From NCBI GenBank assembly GCA_963565915.1, contig OY751494.1, positions 2,046,001 to 2,110,000 on the forward strand: DNA of 64,000 nt. The letters are read 5' to 3'. How positions within the stretch are numbered: the stretch's first letter is position 1; every line of letters starts with the position of its first letter. The notes beneath the pieces were generated by a model. It did no database searches, was not told the DNA's origin, and saw only the letters and a program-made list of their open reading frames with translations. A program made the position numbers and the translations under genes. Source of the DNA: Entoloma clypeatum. Its lineage: Eukaryota > Basidiomycota > Agaricomycetes > Agaricales > Entolomataceae. Positions 52,904 through 63,207 of the stretch are shown here, one piece after another.

Positions 52904-54701
52904 CTATACGCTTTCCTCTATCGCGGCAATAGTCCCTCCAGTCACCCAATCACCATAGTATACGCAACCACGCGGGTTTACTGGACCATCATCCTTGCAG
53001 AATTCGAAAGAAGGGCACTGAGTGCAAGGAGCTTCTGAAAAACCAAACGAAAGGCGCTCTTGCTTGATCGCCCGGTACACATGCCCTCCACTACCAGAGA
53101 TAAGCAATTCGTTCCAAGCTTGAACAGGTGGCGGAGACCGCCTCGTGGCTTTCGAGCTTTTGCCGCGGCGACTTCGGTGACCACATTCTTCGTCGCTCGA
53201 ATCGTCACTATCCGACGAAGAATCCTTCGACTTTTTGGATTTTGACTTTTTCCGTTTTTTCTTGCGGCTGGTGTCTTCGTCTTCATTACTGTCACTGCTA
53301 TCCGAGTCATGCTTTCCCTTTCCCTTTCCCTTGCTCTTCTTATTCTTCTTCTTGCGCGTGGAAATGTCGGCGTCTGACTCTTCTTCGCTATCAGAGCCAA
53401 TTCGAGTCCGCTTGCGCTTCGATTTTTTCTGTGAGGTATCATCCGAAGACGAATCCTCCTCGTCGCTGCTATTTGACTTTCTGCTGCGTTTACGCCTGCT
53501 CGAGCCACGGTCATCATTTGAGTGTTTCCTTTTCTTCTTCGATGTTCGTCCGTCTGAATCATCGCCTGAATCATCGTCACCAATATTTGCATCCCACATC
53601 GAGATTCCAAAGGAAGGAAGCTAGAGTAGGCGTGGTTAGGTCTACACGTCTTCAAACCATGGGTATATGTAAACAAACAAACCCTTTCAATCTCGCCGTC
53701 CAGAACAAGGACGTTCAGGAGCATCTCAACGTGCTCGACGGACAAATCTGTCTCCGTGAGTCTGGCCTTCCTCAATGAATTACGAATTTTCTCCGCGCTC
53801 GGGTAGTCCGGCGAGTTTGACAAGCCATACAAAGCATCTCCAGTTCCTCCCCCGCGACGTTTTGGGAAGCTCTGACATGAGGCAAGTTTTCAGGACACAT
53901 CAATTGAAGAGGTGCCGCTTGACTGACCAAGTCGCGGATAAACTTCAGGCAGGCCTCGGTGAGGTGTTGAATGAACTCCGTGTCCAGTTCATTGTCAGTG
54001 TACCACGGACCGCCGGTCAAAGCCACGGATGGGTCGAGGCCTTCGAGCATGTAGATTTTACGCGTCGGGTGCTATGCAGGTTAGATTATGGTTGGGCCTG
54101 CGTCATGACGATGCTAAGTGACGTACTTGAACGGAGGGAACGCGCTTGATGAGTCGTTTTTGCGTTAGGGTCTTGAGACATCGATCGATAACGGTCTGGT
54201 GGAGATTTGTTTTTGCCTTGAGATGTTTTGTCCATATTCCTGGAGTCAAAGAGACTATGAGAACCATTGAGAACACGATGACATATATGAATGTGCCTTC
54301 GTTCTTGGAACTTTTGATGTGGCCTAAGACCAAGTTTTCATCCACGTTGAGATCCTTCGTCCTGAAAGGTATGAGTCAGTAAGGACAAGATTCCAAGGAA
54401 CCACAGAGTGATCGCGCACGCTGTGAGCTCGTTCTTCGTCACCGCGCGAAACGACACAGCTCCTTTCGCATCGACCAAGGATTTGAACAGCCCTACACCG
54501 AGTAAAAAGTTGAGAGCGTCCTGCCTCGCGGATGGATCTGAAATTATGCCCTCGGCTTGTTTAACGGATAATTCCTAGTCATTTCAAAAAGTCAGTCCTA
54601 TTTTCGTTGTTTGTAAGGTGGGAGGCACGAACATTTTTGGAAGCGGAGAGGGCCGCTTGGTGAAGCCGGGTTTCGAGTTCATTTAGAGGACGTCTGCTCA
54701 T
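52904..54701 (-). CDS. RPC34: Rpc34/RPC6, RNA polymerase III subunit, with a large charged insert
   Basis: Winged-helix subunit of the Pol III heterotrimer that contacts TFIIIB in initiation. From ATG 54701: SRRPLNELETRLHQAALSAS, winged-helix blocks (KSLVDAKGAVSFRAV, near 54480; IWTKHLKAKTNLHQTVIDRC with LKTLTQKRLIKRVPSVQ; HPTRKIYMLEGLDPSVALTG then GPWYTDNELDTEFI), then RKARLTETDLSVEHVEMLLN. The C-terminus PCTQCPSFEFC...NPRGC carries the four Cys expected for the family Fe-S cluster. Between the last winged helix and this cluster is a run of about 130 residues of Lys/Ser/Asp/Glu (about 53570-53150), not typical of yeast or human subunits. The stop codons of this gene and of the transferase gene are 57 bp apart. 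Confidence 0.87.
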
Positions 54702-55293
54702 CTTGGATGTCCACCGTTGAGTTGATCTCACGTCACAAATCCTCGAAATGTCCGTGACTTTAACATACAGTATCCCCCAGGTATCCCCCGCTCATTGCGA
54801 GTCGCGACCAAACTACACCTACGTTATCATCGATTAACTTCTCTTTTCCCCATCGAGTTCACAGAAACTCAGGCTTCCATACTACTTCCATGTGCTGCCT
54901 AAAGCCAAGATGTCATTCAATATGTAGTAAGTTAACTTTTTCTTGAGCGCCGCCTTATCAAGACCCACGATGCAAACGTGGGTCAACTGCAAGGCTAGAT
55001 CATTGACACACATGGAATGATGTCCGATGTACGACCGACGTGCCTTGACTACATTCTAGGAGATACGACAAAGTGTGAGTAGCTTACTTATGTTTGAACG
55101 CGAAAGTCAGTTGTACTTCATACTTCCATGTTGTGTTTGTTGCCGCCGCCAGTGTCGCGTTGCATTAGGCGATCGGGACGAAGCATCAGCATGGGATGGA
55201 AGAATAATCAAGCAAAGAAATTAAGTATTATCATGTCTACATGTAGTGATTATTTGGATCTATGCGTCTATATGATGTTAAGATGAGATTTAA
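54702..55293. other. Intergenic; possible spliced short transcript
   Basis: About 590 nt with no clear gene. Between 54908 and 55170 (plus strand) there is an ATG followed by canonical-looking GTAAGT and GTGAGT donors and CAG/TAG acceptors, so a spliced RNA with at most a tiny peptide is possible, but I cannot support a protein. Confidence 0.3.
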
Positions 55294-56351
55294 TTAATAC
55301 AAGAGGAGGATGCCTTGCTCAAACGTGGCTTCACGGAAGAAAGAATCGTCGACATCAGGCATGTCGTCATTGTCAGGTAATGGCCCGAGGCTGCCCTCGG
55401 AATTGATAAATTTTCCTGGAGGTCCCCAATTCATCCCAGCAAGCTCGAAGGTGCAGAGGTTGGGCAGTGACTCTAAAACCCTCGAGATTTGGTCATAGAA
55501 TTCCTGGCAAAGAAGAGAGCGCAATTAGAATTGGCATATCATGTTAAAGAAAAGACCATTACAAGATGAGGCGGATCAGCGAAGTTGGAGGTAGTCATGA
55601 TGCGAAGATAGGCGAGGTGGGGCATAAAACGTGCGACGGCATCAAGGAGTGATGCGGGAAGACAACTCGTGGTTGCGCCGAAAATTATGATTGGGACAGA
55701 GGACTTGGCGAGATTAACGACGTCAGTTTCAGTGATATTTCCGTCAAGGAGATGAATGGTGTGAACAGGGCGACCAGGGACGACGGCGTTGGCGACGCGA
55801 GATGAACCGATGAATTGGGATAGCCGAGGAATGGACGCGGTGGAAAGGGGTGGGATCGAGGGGCTGTGGATGTCACTCGTGTCATCTATCTCGAATTCTG
55901 TGAGAGCGACCGCGTTGCTTAGGAAGGTGATGACATGTGAATTGCAGGGGAACGAGCATGCAAAATGGGAGAGCCGTGGATAGCGGGGTGATTCTGGGCT
56001 GGCAATAATCCAGCTCGCGTGATGATCGAGGAAGAGGTGGAGCGAGGTGAGTCCACTCATATTGGCGAGAGCGGTGGCAAGAAGACGGTAGAAAGAGTTG
56101 AAGAGGACGGAGGCCTGTAATCTGACGGTGAAGGTTCGCACATGGCGAGCCAAGAAAGGTGTCCTTGCAAGAGTGGGTACGACGGCGAGGTTGCGGGATA
56201 TGGAGGAGACGGATATGTCTTTGTAGAGAAAACGCTGGGCGACGGGGAGAATGTGTATAGCGGTACGGGCGAAGGCGGCGAGGTCGTTCGGGGAGAGATG
56301 CTGGGAGATGGCGTCGAGGATTTCTGGAGGGAGAGTATGGATGGCGGCCAT
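55294..56351 (-). CDS. F-box protein (substrate receptor type)
   Basis: Exon 1 (56351-about 55562) begins MAAIHTLPPEILDAISQHL SPNDLAAFARTA, an F-box at residues about 5-45, then leucine-rich but irregular repeats (LVRHVRTFTVRL-like, GLTSLHLFLDHHA, PRLSHFACSF, HLAYLRIMTT). An intron of about 59 nt (donor GTAATG, acceptor GCCAG) joins EFYDQISRVLESLPNLCTFE and an acidic C-terminus ending at 55294. Such F-box proteins are greatly expanded in agaricomycetes and likely feed targets to SCF ubiquitin ligases; the target is unknown. Divergent from MSD1 over 80 bp. Confidence 0.8.
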
Positions 56352-56431
56352 GGTGGACAGACATGGTGGTATGTAGTAAATTTAATATTTATAGTGGTCC
56401 TAAGCAGACACTGTCACTCAATATCTGTCAC

Positions 56432-59178
56432 ATGCTCGCTCTCTTTAGATTCCGACCAACCTTGTCCCGCTCCGTCCCCCGTCAACCTTTCCCGCTTCTT
56501 CCTAGGTTCTCCTCCTCCCACCCTGTACCAGCTCTTTGCGGTCAGCACCCGCCCCTCCAACTTGTTCTCCGTCTAATCCCTCGCGTCTAGCACCATACCC
56601 AAGCCGCACGCACACCTGCGGCTCCCTATCAGCTCGTGATGCCGGTTCTCGAGTCGTCCTAACAGGCTGGATCCTTCCCGAACGGTGATTACACCCTTCG
56701 CCCCAAACCCATTTGTTACCAGCTGACATCACCCCGTCAAAGCAAGGGGAAGCTTGTCTCCTTCTATCCGCTCAAGGACTCTTATGGCACCACCCAACTC
56801 ATTGTCAACCACGGAGATGCCCCAGAACATCTTGGCAGCCTGCCTTCCATTCCAGTCGAATCAGCCGTTGTGATCGAGGGTACTGTCCTTTTAAGACCCC
56901 AGGCTGCCCGGCGCCAGGTCAGTCACCCTCATCAACCCGACGCGTCATTCACTTGAGCCCCCCATTTCTGCTGTACGAAGGGACCCACAGGAGATATCGA
57001 TGTTCAGGTCCACAATGTTATTGTTTTGAATTCTGCCGGTAATTTGCCGTTTCTGCCGTCCAATCCCCACAACCTGGTATGGATCTCTCCGGTGACCTTG
57101 CGCTCCACTCATTCAAAAACATTGGTAAGCCCAACGATGATCTGAGAGCCCGGTACCGGTATCTGGACCTTCGCCGCACTGCCTTGTCCAACAACCTCAA
57201 GAAGCGCAGTCGGGTGGCCCAGATCATCCGCAATGTTCTCTATGAGAATGGTCTGAATCTCTATATATCCCCATTTGATCTCCAACCATTCAAAGTGCAA
57301 TTCTCAGATTTTATCGAGGTAGAAACCCCTGTACTCCTCAGGTCATCCCCGGAGGGTGCCAGAGAGTTTCTTGTACCAACTCGCACGTCCAAAACCAACC
57401 CCAGTGGTGGCTCATCAGACGAACCCTTATTCTACGCGTTACAGCAGTCCCCTCAGCAACCCAAACAGTTGCTGATCTGTTCAGGCGGCGTCGATAGATA
57501 TTTTCAACTTGCAAAGTGTTTCCGCGACGAAGATGGACGCAAAGACCGACAACCTGAATTTACCCAGGTCGATATGGAAATGGCATTTGCTTCATGGGGC
57601 ACTAAAGAATCACGTCAAGATCCTCAAAATACTGCTTGGCGGATAGGAGGGTGTGAGATACGTGACGTGGTCGAATCTATCATACAGACTACCTGGGAGA
57701 AAGTGGAAGGTTTTCCACTTTCCAAGGGATTCAAAGTCATGACCTATAATGAAGCTATGTCACGAGTGAGCCACCTTCGTTCTAATATCCTCGATCCCAA
57801 TTGATGGTTTCCTCTCGAGTTTGGTTCAGACAAACCTGATACTCGCTTCGGCCTAGAAGTGAGCATGACAAGACTTCATTACCAAACCAACGCTGAAGGA
57901 GAGTTCTAAGATCAAAGACATCACGAATCTCTTGCCACCAAAGCAGCGCGGTCTTTTTGAAGATGCAGGCGATATTCTTGAATGTATACCAGTCCGCAAA
58001 GCCGCGGAACCGCAATTCCTACGCGCATCACGCTCATCCGAGGCTAATGCCGTGCTGGTCAGTTTCACACTTTCCCATCGAAACGATTCGATATTGAACA
58101 ACATTAGGAGCGCCTGACGGTCAACAATCGGAACTGGCTGGCTCGTAGCAAACTAGACAGTTCCTTGGAGAACCTGAGTTTGGATAACGTCAGCCTTGTC
58201 AACCAAGAGCTTCAGCTAATGCCCGGAGATGATGTTTGGCTCTCACGACGCCCACGGACTCCGAAGGTCAGGACAGATCCTCGCTGACTCACCGTTTGAT
58301 TCAGTCTTTTTTTTTCATCAGGGCGGCTCAACTGCCCTGGGGGCGGTGAGACTTCGCCTATGTGACATAGCACAAAGCCGCAGTAAGTCATGCATTTTAC
58401 ATACCATATGAAATATTGACTTTTTCGCCCGACTCCAAGGGGAGTATCTTGTTCCCAAGGAGCCTCACTTCCTGTGGATTACCGAGTTCCCACTCTTTAC
58501 ACGCGATGATGCCGACAAAGACTTTTTGGCGAAAGGTCGATGGAGCAGTACCCACCATCCTTTCACCGCACCGATGTGGCAGGATATAGAGGCGATGTAC
58601 AGTGGCGAGGTAGACTCGGTATGTGCATGTCATCAAAATAATCGCGTCTTTTGCATGTCACCCCGACTGACATGTCAATCGTCATATCGCAGGTTCGTGG
58701 ACAGCATTACGATCTTGTTCTTAATGGTGTGGAAATTGGCGGAGGTTCAATCCGTGTTCATGATGCGACCATGCAGGACTACATCTTTAGTCAAGTGTTG
58801 AAGGTAAGCTTACGGCGTCCCTTTTGACGCGCATAAAGCTAAAAAAAACACTTTCCACCAGCTGAATGATGAAGAAAAGGCGCCGTTCCAACAGCTTTTA
58901 CATGCGTTACAGTGTGGTGCACCACCTCATGGAGGTATTGCGCTAGGTAATACACGATGTTCATTAACCCTCTGAAAGTTTTCAGCAAACTAATATCTCA
59001 TCCGTGAATAGGTTTCGATCGCATAATGGCAATGCTCTGCAACACACAATCCATTCGCGACGTCATTGCTTTCCCAAAGTCCAGCACTGGTGTTGACCTC
59101 CTTTTCAAAAGCCCCGCTCCTATATCCACCGAAATGTTGCATCAATATGGTATCCAGTCTCGTCATACAACCACTTAA
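56432..59178 (+). CDS. MSD1: Mitochondrial aspartyl-tRNA synthetase
   Basis: Class II synthetase charging mitochondrial tRNA-Asp. Exon 1 from ATG 56432 is a basic presequence ([20 protein letters not shown]). An intron starting in GTCAGC (56546) leads to [20 protein letters not shown], the OB-fold start; next exon [20 protein letters not shown]. Motif 2 region: [53 protein letters not shown] (motif 2) and QVDMEMAF. After several introns the end has [20 protein letters not shown] and [10 protein letters not shown] (motif 3), then [12 protein letters not shown], ending TAA at 59176-59178. The bacterial-type insertion is present, as expected. At least seven introns. Confidence 0.9.
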
Positions 59179-59241
59179 TATATAGAACATAGGTGAAGAG
59201 TTCGAACAAATAGGTAAACATACAAATAATACAAAGGCGTG

Positions 59242-61015
59242 CTATGATGCGACTGAAGTGATGATGCTCTGTGGCTTCTCATCATTTTTTGTGGGTGTAT
59301 CTGGAGGAATGGTCGTAGAGTGAGGAAAGAGTATTGAGTTCTGGGAAATCACGTTCTCGTATGGTGAATGGCCATAATAAGGCATAGACCAAACAGGTTT
59401 TTGCTGTTGGCCCGTATCGGGTGGTTGCGTTGCCTGTCCGTTAGCAATAGGCGAAGACCTCGGGGTGTCCGAACCCTGAGTGTCAGGTGGTGCGGCAGTT
59501 TCGTCAATCACAGTCAGCATATTTCGAAGCATGGATTCAGACTTCCGACGACCAGAAGACGGAGGCGATGATTGCTTGCGAGGTAATATAGGAGGCGAAA
59601 CCGAACGAGGAGGGGTAGTCATTGGCGAGATGGAAGCACCGACTAGAGCCCATTCCGTGGACTCGGAGGAGATGATACTCCCGTTGCAGGTGCTCGGGAG
59701 CCAGGAAGTGATCTTGTCGGAGGATGATTGTTCACCGGTCTCGTATTCGGAGTGTGCAGAGGGGAGACAGGGCGACGCCAGCTGAGTGGTCATTATTGAT
59801 AAGGGGGCAAGGATGCTGAAGATCTGGTCGTCACTCGGTGGAGGTCCGTAAGAATCGAAAGGATCCGGTACAGACTGGAGCATGACTTCAATAATGGGAT
59901 CCGAGCTAGAAAAGGGGAAAAGGAGAGATTTAGATTTCGAACCAATCGATTCTGGACATACGCTTTGGCCGTAAACCTGTCGAAAACGTCCATTGTGGAG
60001 CGAACCACTATGCTTGCCTTGAAAATTTTACGTCATAGGGGGCCTCGCAGAGATTTCTGACTCATGAAACTCACTTTTGACTGTACGAACTCCCAGACTT
60101 TCTCTTCGTGCTCGACGATCTCACGGTAATGAGAAACTTTGAGTTCATCCAGGTCATCAACCTGACGTTGTAGTATATTCAACGCTTCTCGGAAGCTTTG
60201 AAGGTCTGCATTCCGGGTGAGTTGACTCGAGTTGAAACCCGGAGGGGTGAACGGACGTACTTCTCTCCCGTCTATTCATGCTTCGCATCTCCGTATCCCG
60301 TATGATCTGACTCTTTTCACGAAGAGCACTTTCGTAAGACGCTGAACGATCCTGAGTTGGATTATGGATGAGTCAAAGTTGAAGGACGTAAACCAGAACC
60401 CTACATTGACGATCGTTCGGTACGTCTCCAGATGTTGGCGTAAGGGCTTCTCAAACTTCTTATCGATGGTTTCTGCCTAGCATACTTATCAAAACTTTGC
60501 CGTGCTAGACAAGTCATGACGTACCAAGACATGCCAGTGATTACCCATGAGGTGGTGTAAGCCTGATGAAGCTTGTAGTCGTGCCCCAGCATCGTAGGCA
60601 GGTCCTTTCAAGCTGCCATGACAGTCAAACATTCTGGAAGCGAAAAAGAGCGCCGAAGCAAACCTACTTGCTACAGCTCTCCAACGCATCTGCGAAAGCA
60701 GCAGTCACCTTCGACATTGTTATAAGGGCAGCTCGGTATTCCGAACTGATGTTCATCAACTATGAAAACGAAAACGCGCGTACGTCAGCTGGACATTATC
60801 ATGGGCAGGAAGGATCGCATCACATTTTCATAGGCCTGTACGCTGGCTTTGAGATTTGCGCGAGTTATGATCTTGTCCGGGCCATTAGGGCCAAAATTTA
60901 TGGAGGAAACATGTGTCGCATCGGAGAATGTTGGAGATGGTGGCTCTGGTGATGATCTGCGTTTGGAACCAAAAGCGAGCGCACGGAGGGAACGAGGCCG
61001 GCTAATGGGAGCCAT
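59242..61015 (-). CDS. I-BAR/IMD-like membrane-bending protein
   Basis: From ATG 61015 the start is basic (APISRPRSLRALAFGSKRRS), then ITRANLKASVQAYENVM, exons with KGPAYDAGARLQASSGLHHL and MGNHWHVLAETIDKKFEKPL (about 60600-60440), a coiled-coil helix at 60400-60080, VVRSTMDVFDRFTAK near 60000, and a long Ser/Pro-rich tail (59883-59242) starting DPFDSYGPPPSDDQIFSIL. The long helical first half agrees with the IMD/I-BAR family (compare yeast Ivy1), which shapes membranes; the relation is inferred from helix pattern and from remembered basidiomycete proteins. The stop codon lies 63 bp from the convergent MSD1 stop. Confidence 0.65.
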
Positions 61016-61298
61016 GATGGATGTCTTTGGTTTGTATTTATGTAGTTTGTGTTCAGATCCTGTGTCATATTTTCATCTCCGATCATGTCCTCAAATTCAA
61101 AGAACAGCTTGTTCATAAACTCTCGCTGTGTCTAGTGTACTGTGTGCTTACAGTCCAAAGGCAACCAAAGATGTTTCCGCAAAAAGAAAAAGAAAAAGCA
61201 ATCAACAAAGATGACCCTGACATCCGGTGATATTATCAACTAGGAAACTGAAAGCAATGAGGAAGCAGTCCAAGAATGGGCGAGGACACTCACAGACA
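61016..61298. other. Intergenic, nothing recognised
   Basis: 283 nt upstream of the I-BAR-like gene (minus) and downstream of the bL19m gene (also minus). An A-rich stretch (AAAAAGAAAAAG) lies near 61180. Confidence 0.5.
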
Positions 61299-61808
61299 CT
61301 ACTTCTTCCCGCCTGCCAACATGCTCATCTTGTCTGGTGAATCCCTCAGATAGAATAACTTGGCTCTCCGCATGCGGCCCTTTGGCGGTTCGCGTATCAC
61401 CTTTATTTCCTTCAGGTGCGGCGAATTCGCGAAGAACTGCATCTCAACCCCCGTTCGCTGAATAACGTTCCGCAGGACGAACGAGGTATCCGGTCCACGA
61501 CGGCGGATGGAGAGTAGAACCCCGGTAAAGGTTGTTGGTGCATGTTCGAGGATAACGGTCACGATAGATCCTGGTTGAAGACGTGTCGGCGAGCGCCTGG
61601 AAAAGAGGGTAGCAAGAATCTTTTGTTTTTCCGGAGGGGGGAGAGTCTTGCGGAGGTAGTCCATAAGGCCTTTACCCTCGCGAAGTGGTTTTGGAGGGGT
61701 GACGGAAGGTGGGGGAAGGAGACGCGCCGTTTTCGAGAACGGATACGTTGTGAGTGAACGAGCTGTAGTTGACATTGACCCCACCACTGATTGACATAGG
61801 TTCAGCAT
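61299..61808 (-). CDS. IMG1: Mitochondrial ribosomal protein bL19m
   Basis: Large-subunit mitoribosomal protein. A single exon of 169 residues. The N-terminus is a Ser/Thr/Arg-rich presequence (SVVGSMSTTARSLTTYPFSK). The L19 domain follows: RLQPGSIVTVILEHAPTTFT, GVLLSIRRRGPDTSFVLRNV, and GVEMQFFANSPHLKEIKVIR, with a basic C-terminus (KGRMRRAKLFYLRD). Bacterial L19 bridges the subunits, and the same place is expected here. The ATG at 61808 was chosen; a second Met in the presequence is possible. Confidence 0.88.
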   Translation of the reverse strand: MLNLCQSVVGSMSTTARSLTTYPFSKTARLLPPPSVTPPKPLREGKGLMDYLRKTLPPPEKQKILATLFSRRSPTRLQPGSIVTVILEHAPTTFTGVLLSIRRRGPDTSFVLRNVIQRTGVEMQFFANSPHLKEIKVIREPPKGRMRRAKLFYLRDSPDKMSMLAGGKK

Positions 61809-61926
61809 GGGGACAAGTGTAGATGCTGTAAGGACTCGGAAAAACTGAGGTTACATAATGTACTACAAGGCTTTGTACAGCAATGGCACAAGGATCATAA
61901 TATTATATGTGTAGTGTAGGCATGCT

Positions 61927-62785
61927 TTAAAATCCTCGTCCTCTCCCTCTGCCGTTCGTGTAAATATCAAAATCTAGGGAGACTTCCGGATACTCACCTC
62001 CCTCGTCCCCTGTACGGGTTGTAACCCCCATGGCCCCCTCTATACCCGCCTCGATAACCCCCCCGATAACCACCGCGGCCACGTCGGTTGAAACCCGGGA
62101 CGTTCGTACGCTTTGCTGTTACCTGAGAACACGTCTAGGGTGAGGTGAGGTTCTAAGAGATGTGACGTTCCGCCTACTTTTATCAATCGGCCACGGAATA
62201 ACGAATTGTCCATGGCCATCGCTGCGTCTATGTGCTCAGGCTCTGAAAATTCGACATAGGCGTACCTACGAGGTCAAAGCCGATGAACACTCTGATTACT
62301 CACACGAGCTGAAATACATACCCTTTCGGGTGACCCGTGAATTTATCGCAGAGTATCGTCACTCGGTTGATGGTCCCACAGGACTGGAAGTGAAGTTGTA
62401 TTTCCTCTGGCGTTGCGCTGTAGTCCACCTGGACCGGTCCGCATTAGTAACAAAAGACAGATATCGGGAGGAGTGACACACATTGCCAACATAGATACTC
62501 CGACCGTCAGCGGCAAGTTTATCCTCCTCAGTCTCCATTGGCACCCCCTCGTCGGTACCCCCTGTATTGCTTGCCTGCTCAGCTGCAGCCTGTAGTTCGC
62601 GCAGTTTCTTGGCTTCCTTCTCCATCTCCTCCACTCTCTGCTTCATCAACATGATTTCCTGTGACACGAAAAATCAGGACGGTATTGTGCGCGCTGGACG
62701 GTGCCAATACCTTGGTCTCTGCCTCTTCGCCATCATCAATAATAGGTTCGTCCACGGCTGCTGGTGTAGTTTCGACGTCGGCCAT
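61927..62785 (-). CDS. PAB2: Pab2/PABPN1-like nuclear poly(A)-binding protein
   Basis: Nuclear poly(A)-binding protein with a coiled coil, one RRM and an RG-rich tail. Exon 1 (62785-about 62711) is acidic ([13 protein letters not shown]). Next exon: [20 protein letters not shown] (coiled coil) and DGRSIYVGN (RNP2). Later exons: an RRM middle near 62380 ([21 protein letters not shown] when spliced), [20 protein letters not shown] (RNP1 region) and LFRGRLIKV. The tail near 62100-61980 is RGGYRGG repeats, ending GRGF with TAA at 61927-61929 (complement). Size and order match fission yeast Pab2. A CACGTG lies 49 bp upstream. Confidence 0.87.
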
Positions 62786-62833
62786 CTTTCAAACGTTGCA
62801 GGATGTTCGCAACGTTTTGCAACCAAATAGAGG

Positions 62834-62839
62834 CACGTG
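62834..62839. promoter_or_regulatory. CACGTG site upstream of PAB2
   Basis: 49 bp before the PAB2 ATG at 62785 (minus strand). Context GGCACGTGAA. Confidence 0.45.
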
Positions 62840-63172
62840 AAGGAGTGGCTGTGTCACATTACTCGGGTCACGTTATTCGCACGCAAACAATGATTGATGT
62901 ATGGTGACCGCCGGGATCAAGGATCAGGGGCCTCATATGCGCAGAATGGTGGTGGACATCTCCCCAAAATTTTGAGGGAATTGGGTTCTGTTGAGCCACG
63001 GCGCCCTGGAAGCGCGTGGGCATTGTGAAGATTCACAGCCACCTGACCGCGTGGATGTGCAATTTTGGGCAAGGAGGGGGATAAAAAGGAGGGACAAGGC
63101 TGAACACGGCAACTCCACTGACAACGCTCGTCCCCACTACACCTTCGCTGTTCACGGCCCGGGGTTGCTCTG

Positions 63173-63178
63173 CACGTG
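63173..63178. promoter_or_regulatory. CACGTG site upstream of the Zn2Cys6 factor
   Basis: 30 bp before the ATG at 63208. Context TGCACGTGCT. Confidence 0.45.
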
Positions 63179-63207
63179 CTGCCTTTAATACATACTCTGA
63201 CCCAACC

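Larger units (their letters stand above)
62786..63207. other. Divergent promoter region between PAB2 and the Zn2Cys6 factor
   Basis: 422 nt. Two CACGTG motifs: 62834-62839 (PAB2 side) and 63173-63178 (transcription factor side). No gene seen. Confidence 0.6.

Noticed and set aside
53128..53778. Plus-strand Ser/Phe-rich and Cys-rich frames opposite RPC34
   Set aside because: They are the complement of the Lys/Ser/Glu insert; no start context or domain supports them.
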